Of a stretch of 11,476 nucleotides of DNA, positions 7,178 through 11,476 are shown piece after piece; the first letter of the stretch is position 1; every line of letters begins with the position of its first letter. Origin of the DNA: Deltaproteobacteria bacterium (GTDB taxonomy: Bacteria; Desulfobacterota; Syntrophia; Syntrophales; UBA5619); the NCBI GenBank assembly GCA_021372695.1, contig JAJFTY010000204.1, positions 1 through 11,476 of the forward strand, in the 5' to 3' direction. Made by a program: the position numbers and the translations under genes. The notes beneath the pieces are model-generated. The model made no database searches, was not told the DNA's origin, and saw only the letters and a program-made list of their open reading frames with translations.

Positions 7178-7218
7178 GACATCATTGGTGATTGGTGTCG
7201 TTGCCCTCGACAGGGCAA
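7178..7218. promoter_or_regulatory. Paired palindromes in the ettA / BASS divergent region
   Basis: The 152-base divergent gap contains GACATCA-(8)-TGGTGTC (7178-7199, one mismatch), which overlaps a tandem 7-base repeat ATTGGTG ATTGGTG, and right beside it TTGCCCT-CGAC-AGGGCAA (7201-7218, perfect 7-bp arms). These are plausible operator or leader structures for one or both genes. I found no convincing -35/-10 pair for either direction. Confidence 0.35.
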
Positions 7219-7273
7219 AGTCCGCCCGCTGTTCGAGAGTCTGACGGCGGGATATTAGCAGCAAATCGGAGTG

Positions 7274-8257
7274 ATGAAAAGTTTTTCCGCAGGCTGGCGG
7301 TTCTACCGGAAAAAGGATATAAGCACCGCCATGCTCGGGATACAGGACATCATTCTTCTGTGCGTCGTTTTCGCCTCATTTGCGGCGGGCATTCTGCTCC
7401 CCCACCTGGGGGAACTGTTTCAGCCGTTCATCCTTTTTTTTCTGACCACGCTTCTCTTCCTCAGCTTCCTGACGATCCGGGTCGAAGAGATCCGGCGTCT
7501 CTTCCGCAGTCAATCCGGGGCTGTCCTGTGGCTCTGTTTTCTGAAGTTGATCGCCCTGCCGGTCGGCGTCTATTTCCTCTTTCTTTTCTTCCTTCCCGAG
7601 TACGCGCCGGCCGCTCTGCTTCTGGCCGGCGTTTCGGCAGGGGTGATCGCCCCGTTCATCGCGACGCTCATCTCAGCCAATGCAGCCCTGGTCCTGGCCA
7701 TCGTCGTGATCACTTCGATCCTCCTGCCGTTCACCCTGCCGGTGCTCGTGAAAATCCTTCTGGGGCAGAGCATGGTCATACCGCTGGCGTTCATGATCCG
7801 GATGCTGGCCTTGGTCATCTTCATCCCGGTCGCGGCCGCTTGGGTGGTTCAGCGTTTCATGCCGGGCGTGGTGCGCCCCATCCTGCAAGGACGCTACATC
7901 CTCTCCCTGATGATGTTCGCCGGAACGAACATGGGCGTCTTCTCCCAATACTCGGCTTTTTTCTACGGTCACCCGGGAACCATTCTCGAGGCAACCGGGG
8001 TCTCCATCCTCCTGGCGGCCGTCTTTCTCGTTCTGGGATTTTTTTCTCTGAGGGGGAGTTCAACGGAGGATCGCCTGGCAGCGGCAACCGCAATGACGAA
8101 TGTGAACAACGTTCTGATTCTCGTTTTCGCTGCCCGCTTTTTCGGCCCTCTCGAACCGACCGTGGCCGCGATGTACCTGATCCCCTTCTACGGCGCGATC
8201 GTTCCACTCCGGATGATCGCTAATTCCCGCCGGAAAGACGCGATTACAGGACCATGA
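7274..8257 (+). CDS. BASS-family (bile acid:sodium symporter-like) membrane transporter
   Basis: About 327-residue integral inner-membrane protein with roughly ten hydrophobic helices, the size and topology of the BASS/SBF superfamily, which moves organic anions and related compounds, often with Na+. Supporting segments include the glycine/alanine-rich GVSAGVIAPFIATLI and SANAALVLAIVVITSILLPF in the first half. In the second half, AGTNMGVFSQ and AAATAMTNVNNVLILVFAA fit the broken crossing helix near the end of the family, with polar N-x-N-N. The substrate is unknown. The start is doubtful. GTG 7271 and ATG 7274 have GGAG too close, while ATG 7331 (residue 20) begins directly before the first membrane helix but has AAGGA 13 bases away. 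It is the only plus-strand gene, and its 3' end overlaps the YbeD-like gene by 14 bases. Confidence 0.8.
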   Translation: MKSFSAGWRFYRKKDISTAMLGIQDIILLCVVFASFAAGILLPHLGELFQPFILFFLTTLLFLSFLTIRVEEIRRLFRSQSGAVLWLCFLKLIALPVGVYFLFLFFLPEYAPAALLLAGVSAGVIAPFIATLISANAALVLAIVVITSILLPFTLPVLVKILLGQSMVIPLAFMIRMLALVIFIPVAAAWVVQRFMPGVVRPILQGRYILSLMMFAGTNMGVFSQYSAFFYGHPGTILEATGVSILLAAVFLVLGFFSLRGSSTEDRLAAATAMTNVNNVLILVFAARFFGPLEPTVAAMYLIPFYGAIVPLRMIANSRRKDAITGP

Positions 8258-8498
8258 TCACGGCAGGATGTTTTCGAAGCCGTTCATAGAAGCCAAGCCG
8301 GTCTGGTTCATTCTCGACCGTCAGCACGACGTTCAGGCAGTGGTACGCGCCCCCCTTGCTGCTCCGGGAAGGTTCAGCCGAGAAGGTCTGGCCCGACAGG
8401 ACCTCCGCGACAACGCCGTGAAGAACCTCCAAGTCGCGGCCGATCACCTTGTAGACCCAGGGGCAGGGATACGAAATTTCCGGTTTGCATGCCTTCAT
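8244..8498 (-). CDS. YbeD/DUF493 (UPF0250) family protein
   Basis: 84-residue small cytoplasmic protein of the DUF493 family (E. coli YbeD, 87 residues), an alpha-beta fold of unknown biochemical role. Recognised from PCPWVYKVIGR (11-21), the EVVAEVL-like helix, PSRSSKGGAYHCLNVVLTV (43-61, matching the PSSKGNYHS stretch) and the C-terminal HPAVIMVL ending exactly like YbeD. Its ATG overlaps the stop of the preceding gene as ATGA (8495-8498), and AAGGA lies nine bases upstream, so it is translationally coupled to the BON-like protein. The last 14 bases overlap the convergent transporter gene. Confidence 0.9.
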   Translation of the reverse strand: MKACKPEISYPCPWVYKVIGRDLEVLHGVVAEVLSGQTFSAEPSRSSKGGAYHCLNVVLTVENEPDRLGFYERLRKHPAVIMVL

Positions 8499-8902
8499 CG
8501 GGGATCATCCTTCTTGCGGATTTCGTCGAGAACTTCGTCGATCTTCTCCTCCTTGTCGATCCGGTAGTCCTCACCGGTCGTGGCCGTGGTCCCCCGGTAC
8601 TGCCGCCCCCCTTTCGGGGTGACCAGCCATCCTCCGTCGGTGTTGGTGACGGTCCAGTTATCCAGATCGACGACGATGCCGCGAACATGGGGAATCTGTT
8701 CTATCTCACGGAAAATGTTTGAAATATCCGTCGGCGTCATCTTCCCACCCGTGTCCTTCTTCAGGGAGCCGTAAAGGTACACAAGCCTTGCGGAGCAGGA
8801 GATCGAGAGGGTGTCGAGCTCGATCCCGTGGCGGGTCAAGACATTGGCTACCCTCTGGTTCAGTTGGTAACGGGCGCCTGCATCGTCGTTCTGATCGCTC
8901 AT
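8495..8902 (-). CDS. Small conserved-looking protein with BON-like core, function unknown
   Basis: 135-residue protein without signal peptide or membrane helix. I do not recognise it as a named family. Residues 15-83 have a BON-like pattern: helix NQRVANVLTRHGIE, strands LDTLSISCSARLVYLYGSLKKD, helix TPTDISNIFREIEQI, then PHVRGIVVDLDNWTV, in place of the usual vpGV-x-x-V strand. The rest is polar with a charged helical tail (DKEEKIDEVLDEIRKKDD). AAGGA lies eight bases before the ATG. It is coupled by an ATGA overlap to the YbeD-like gene and follows the HAD gene by 104 bases. A lipid- or nucleotide-binding adaptor role would be a guess. Confidence 0.75.
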   Translation of the reverse strand: MSDQNDDAGARYQLNQRVANVLTRHGIELDTLSISCSARLVYLYGSLKKDTGGKMTPTDISNIFREIEQIPHVRGIVVDLDNWTVTNTDGGWLVTPKGGRQYRGTTATTGEDYRIDKEEKIDEVLDEIRKKDDPR

Positions 8903-8916
8903 TTTCAGTTTCCTTG

Positions 8917-8936
8917 AAAAAAGGGGTCACCTTTTC
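8917..8936 (-). terminator. Weak terminator-like hairpin after the HAD gene
   Basis: In the 104-base gap the minus strand reads GAAAAGG-TGACC-CCTTTTTTC: a 6-7 bp stem whose descending arm runs into Ts. A second small stem AGGAGC/GCTCCT lies just before it. It could partly end thiM-thiE-HAD transcription, but stem strength is low and the next gene starts 15 bases later with no visible promoter. Confidence 0.3.
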
Positions 8937-9006
8937 AGGAGCACGTGGGAAGAGGCTCCTTCACAATTTCGGACGAGCTTCCGACAGGCTGCCCGGCCGG
9001 TCTGTT

Positions 9007-9843
9007 TCAATCGCCTGTCAGAAACGACCGGATTTGCCGGCTCGTTTCCTCGATCTGCGGACCCGCATTCCCAGCCGGATCGCGTTCCGCGCCCTCGAGA
9101 AAAAAGGGAATCACCACCGGCGTCGCCCCGAACGCCTCGCGAAGCACGTTTCGTGTCATCTCCTCGCGGGCCGCGACCTTCTCCCGTTCCGCGTAGCGGT
9201 CCCCCTGCTCCTCGTTGAAGCCGAAATCGTCGACGATCAGCAGCGACCGGATCTTACCGAGCAGCGGATCTCTGCACAGTGCGTCCCAGAAGCATCGGTC
9301 CGCCTTCCAGAAGCCGACGTCGGCGGAATTGGCGATCACGAAGGGGTGCCGGTTGTCGCCGACCGTTTCCGGACCGGCTTTCCGGGCGGGGATTTCCCAG
9401 ACGCCGAGATGCCGGACAATGGCTCCCGTCGCCTCTGCGTAGTGATCTGTGGCGATGACGACCGCCACGGCAGGATCGGAAGCCAGCTCCGTCAGGATGT
9501 CACGCCACCCCGGATCGACCCCCGAATGATCGAGGTAGCTGTCGACGAAACGGGATGTTGCCGCCGTGACCGCGCAGCCGTTTTCGCCCCTGCCCATTCC
9601 GAGCGCCACGATCCTCTCCGCCATGACCCTTTTGTAGCCGATTCCCGTCGTGCTTCCCGCGGTCCAGGTCGGAGCGACTATCTCTCCCCAGAAGATCTCC
9701 GGGGTCGAAACGCCGAGATCGGCGAGGCCACTTTCAGCGAGCGCCCGCAGGAGGTTCTCCGTCCGTCCGAAGCGCGGCGCCTCCAGACTGAGCGTTCCCG
9801 AATAGTCGAAGATCACGAGAAGATCCGCCACTTGTGGCATCAT
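9007..9843 (-). CDS. HAD-superfamily hydrolase-like protein in thiamine operon
   Basis: 278-residue soluble protein with the HAD motif order. Motif I VIFDYSGTL has nucleophile Asp13 but Ser15 where phosphatases have the acid/base Asp. Motif II Thr132 lies in VVIATDHY, motif III Lys180 in GFWKAD, and motif IV is IVDDFG with Asp205/Asp206. About 100 residues between motifs I and II form a helical cap. The start is ATG 9843 (ATGATG, so 9840 is possible), with GAGGG overlapping the thiE stop seven bases upstream, so it is coupled to thiE. HAD enzymes dephosphorylate thiamine monophosphate in some organisms, which makes that a context-based candidate. The Asp-to-Ser change argues for unusual chemistry or a phosphonatase/ATPase-like variant. 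An in-frame extension to 10125 merely overlaps thiE and was discarded. Confidence 0.78.
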   Translation of the reverse strand: MMPQVADLLVIFDYSGTLSLEAPRFGRTENLLRALAESGLADLGVSTPEIFWGEIVAPTWTAGSTTGIGYKRVMAERIVALGMGRGENGCAVTAATSRFVDSYLDHSGVDPGWRDILTELASDPAVAVVIATDHYAEATGAIVRHLGVWEIPARKAGPETVGDNRHPFVIANSADVGFWKADRCFWDALCRDPLLGKIRSLLIVDDFGFNEEQGDRYAEREKVAAREEMTRNVLREAFGATPVVIPFFLEGAERDPAGNAGPQIEETSRQIRSFLTGD

Positions 9844-9850
9844 GAATCCC

Positions 9851-10510
9851 TCATGCGCCGTTCCCAGGGCTGTTTTTGCCTTTCCGCTTCGCCAGGGTAA
9901 CCCCAATGATCCCGGCCAGGGCCTCCGACGCCTGAAAGGGATCCGACGCAGAGCAAATCGCCGATACCACGGCAACGCCGTCGGCGCCGGCGAGGACGGC
10001 CGCTTCCGCGTTTCCCGCATGAAGCCCCCCGATGGCGACCAGGGGGTGGCGGGAGAAGGCCCGGATTCTGGCCAGCCCGTCCAATCCCCACGGCTCCTTC
10101 GTATCGGTCTTGGTCGGTGTCGCAAAGATGGGACTGACGCCCAGGTAATCGCAGTCCAGAGGCTCCGCTCGCTTCACATCTGCCCAGGTTTCCACGGAGA
10201 GGCCGATGATGGCCCGGGAGCCCATCAGCCGGCGCGCGGTCTCGTAGGGCATGTCCTGCTGGCCCACGTGGACGCCCTCTGCCCCAACGGCCAGGGCTAC
10301 ATCCAGGCGGTCGTTGATGATCAGGGGCACGCGGAAGGGCGCCAGGAGCGCCTTGATTCTCAAGGCCTCTTCGACGAATAAGCGCGTGGGGATCTCCTTC
10401 TCCCGGAGCTGGACGCAGGAAGCCCCGCCTCGGACTGCCTGGAGAACGACCTCCTCCAGCGGCTTTTCTCCGCAGAGTGCGCGGTCGGTGACGAAATAGA
10501 GACCTCTCAT
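9851..10510 (-). CDS. thiE: Thiamine-phosphate synthase ThiE
   Basis: 219-residue TIM-barrel enzyme joining HMP pyrophosphate and thiazole phosphate to thiamine monophosphate with loss of pyrophosphate. Motifs in order: LYFVTDR 4-10, VQLREKE 33-39, LIINDRLDVA 63-72, EGVHVGQQDM 78-87, YLGVSPIFATPTKTD 122-136 (phosphate/pyrophosphate loop), VAIGGL 158-163 and GVAVVSAI 178-185. The length fits the family. The ATG at 10510 overlaps the thiM stop (ATGA), and a longer in-frame start at 10834 would reread thiM and is rejected. There is no strong ribosome site, so translation probably depends on coupling to thiM. Confidence 0.96.
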   Translation of the reverse strand: MRGLYFVTDRALCGEKPLEEVVLQAVRGGASCVQLREKEIPTRLFVEEALRIKALLAPFRVPLIINDRLDVALAVGAEGVHVGQQDMPYETARRLMGSRAIIGLSVETWADVKRAEPLDCDYLGVSPIFATPTKTDTKEPWGLDGLARIRAFSRHPLVAIGGLHAGNAEAAVLAGADGVAVVSAICSASDPFQASEALAGIIGVTLAKRKGKNSPGNGA

Positions 10511-11316
10511 GGTTCCGTTTCGATCCTCAGCCTCTCTTCGATATCGTCGGTGTCGAGACGGTAAAGCGCGTCCAGAAAATGGAGTTGGAGGGTTCCCGGT
10601 CCTGCGGAACAGGCGAATGCGATCTCGCCGGCGATTCCCATGACGGCCATTGCCTCGGCGGCGGCCATTGCAGGATCGGGTGTCACCGCCGCGAAGGCGC
10701 CGCAGAGGGCGCTCGCGGTGCAACCGAGCCCCGTGACCCGGGTCATCAGGACGTGGCCGTTTCGTGTCTTGATGACCCCACCGTCGCCGATGGTATAATC
10801 CGTCTCGCCGCTGATGCAGACGACGGAACCGCATTGCTCGTGCAGTTGTCTGCCGATCGCCACGGCGGCCTCCGACGAGGCAGTGCTGTCCACCCCTTTT
10901 GTCTTTGCATTCGCCTCGACGAGCGCCATGATCTCCGATGCGTTTCCGCGGATGATCTCTGGCGGGAAGGCCCGGATCAGTTCGCGGGCCGTACCGGTCC
11001 GGTAGGAGGTCGCGCCCGCCCCCACCGGGTCGAGGACAATCGGGATCCCCTTTTTGCGTGCAGCCCCGGCCGCGGTGAACATGGCACGAACCCAGGCCGC
11101 GCTCAGGGTGCCGATGTTGATCACGAGCGCGGAGGCGATTCCGACCATCTCCTCCATCTCCTCTTCAGCGTGGGCCATGACCGGCGAGGCACCGAGCGCG
11201 AGCAGCGCGTTGGCCGTGCTGTTCATGACCACGTAGTTCGTGATGCTGTGCACGACCGGGGCCTTTTGCCGGATCGTCCGGACTGCCGACGCTATCTCTT
11301 CCGCCGTGATGCTCAT
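10507..11316 (-). CDS. thiM: Hydroxyethylthiazole kinase ThiM
   Basis: 269-residue ribokinase-like enzyme that phosphorylates 4-methyl-5-(hydroxyethyl)thiazole with ATP, the thiazole salvage step feeding ThiE. Motifs: VVHSITNYVVMN 21-32 (thiazole site), MAHAEEEM 47-54, VINIGTL 66-72, VLDPVGAGAT 94-103, IRGNASEI 122-129, and VTGLGCTAS 194-201 with the conserved Cys199 of the catalytic anion-hole loop, then GPGTL 239-243. The start ATG 11316 has GGGAAAGA just upstream; a TTG extension to 11373 lacks support. It is the first gene of the visible thiM-thiE-HAD run. No thiD is seen in the window. Confidence 0.96.
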   Translation of the reverse strand: MSITAEEIASAVRTIRQKAPVVHSITNYVVMNSTANALLALGASPVMAHAEEEMEEMVGIASALVINIGTLSAAWVRAMFTAAGAARKKGIPIVLDPVGAGATSYRTGTARELIRAFPPEIIRGNASEIMALVEANAKTKGVDSTASSEAAVAIGRQLHEQCGSVVCISGETDYTIGDGGVIKTRNGHVLMTRVTGLGCTASALCGAFAAVTPDPAMAAAEAMAVMGIAGEIAFACSAGPGTLQLHFLDALYRLDTDDIEERLRIETEP

Positions 11317-11476
11317 TTCTTTCCCGCAAAAATGGATCCGCTGCGCAGGCTGATCTTCGCGTTCGCAAACCAAAATTCAGCTCAACTCTTATCATCATTC
11401 CGGTCGGGCTGCAATGTGAACCGCCGCGGTTAAATCTCTTTGACTATTGAACTGCTCCGGATTAAGATGGGCAACC
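11317..11476 (-). other. Upstream region of thiM, no gene seen
   Basis: 160 bases to the window edge, more AT-rich than the genes. It contains a 13-base palindrome AACCGC-C-GCGGTT at 11419-11431, a possible operator. I searched by eye for the TPP riboswitch core (CTGAGA and the CCTGATCTGGATAAT-GCCAGCG segment) on the minus strand and did not find it. No convincing promoter hexamers were identified. Confidence 0.4.

Noticed and set aside
4602..7244. 880-codon plus-strand open frame opposite ettA and the GGDEF gene
   Set aside because: It runs antisense through two unmistakable protein families and has no recognisable domain; long antisense frames are expected from GC-rich codon bias.
7192..8223. 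343-codon plus-strand frame overlapping the transporter
   Set aside because: The frame encodes Pro/Arg/Gly-rich sequence without helices, while the adjacent frame gives ten membrane helices of the BASS type.
8719..9900. 393-codon plus-strand frame
   Set aside because: Antisense to the HAD and BON-like genes, Arg-rich and motif-free.
9844..10125. N-terminal extension of the HAD protein
   Set aside because: It lies wholly inside thiE in another frame, and ATG 9843 has a good ribosome site.
10511..10834. N-terminal extension of ThiE
   Set aside because: It overlaps thiM out of frame and is Arg-rich; the family start MRGLYFVTD fits ATG 10510.
11340..11365. GATCAGCCTGCGCAGCGGATC segment resembling part of a TPP riboswitch
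   Set aside because: Only a loose likeness to the CTGATCTGG...CCAGCG segment; the CTGAGA half and the flanking helices are missing.
10579..11433. 284-codon plus-strand frame
   Set aside because: Antisense to thiM; no domain recognised.

Overview
The window is GC-rich, densely packed bacterial chromosome with no phage, insertion-sequence, CRISPR, rRNA or tRNA genes that I can see. Gene content and style (COG1840-type binding protein with a long fused permease, GAF-PAS-GGDEF regulator, EttA, ThiM/ThiE, dispersed short palindromes of the TTCGACAAGCTCA type) suggest a Gram-negative, perhaps a Deltaproteobacterium/Desulfobacterota. That placement is an impression from family resemblance, not a demonstrated fact.

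Layout from left to right. (1) Positions 1-2888 hold a metal-type ABC importer read on the minus strand. A promoter at 2859-2888 leads into a secreted substrate-binding protein (1767-2792). A 305-base gap follows that is filled by a palindrome-rich repeat element (1481-1716), then a fused permease starting at GTG 1461 and cut off by the left window edge. The ATPase is presumably just beyond the edge. (2) Positions 2918-5431 hold a two-gene signalling unit, also minus strand: a GAF-PAS-GGDEF diguanylate cyclase (3648-5231) followed after one base by a PP2C-like phosphatase (2918-3646). Its 200-base upstream region has a good sigma70-type promoter, a TATAAT box abutting a 17-bp palindrome, a hairpin, and a 17-codon upstream ORF whose stop overlaps the TTG start. 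(3) ettA (5436-7121, minus), the ABC-F translational throttle, ends in a strong GC hairpin and is divergent from (4) a BASS-family membrane transporter (7274-8257, plus), the only plus-strand gene. (5) Positions 8244-11316 form a minus-strand run thiM-thiE-HAD hydrolase, then a BON-like small protein and a YbeD/DUF493 protein. Most junctions overlap by 4 bases or lie within 7 bases, and the last gene overlaps the transporter tail-to-tail.

Functionally, ThiM phosphorylates salvaged hydroxyethylthiazole and ThiE joins thiazole phosphate to HMP-PP to give thiamine monophosphate. The coupled HAD protein is a candidate for the next step or for metabolite housekeeping. The GGDEF/PP2C pair would combine c-di-GMP output with protein dephosphorylation. 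The most rewarding places for a second look are the HAD protein with its altered motif I in the thiamine operon, the GGDEF/PP2C unit with its elaborate leader, and the structured repeat sitting between two genes of one importer operon.
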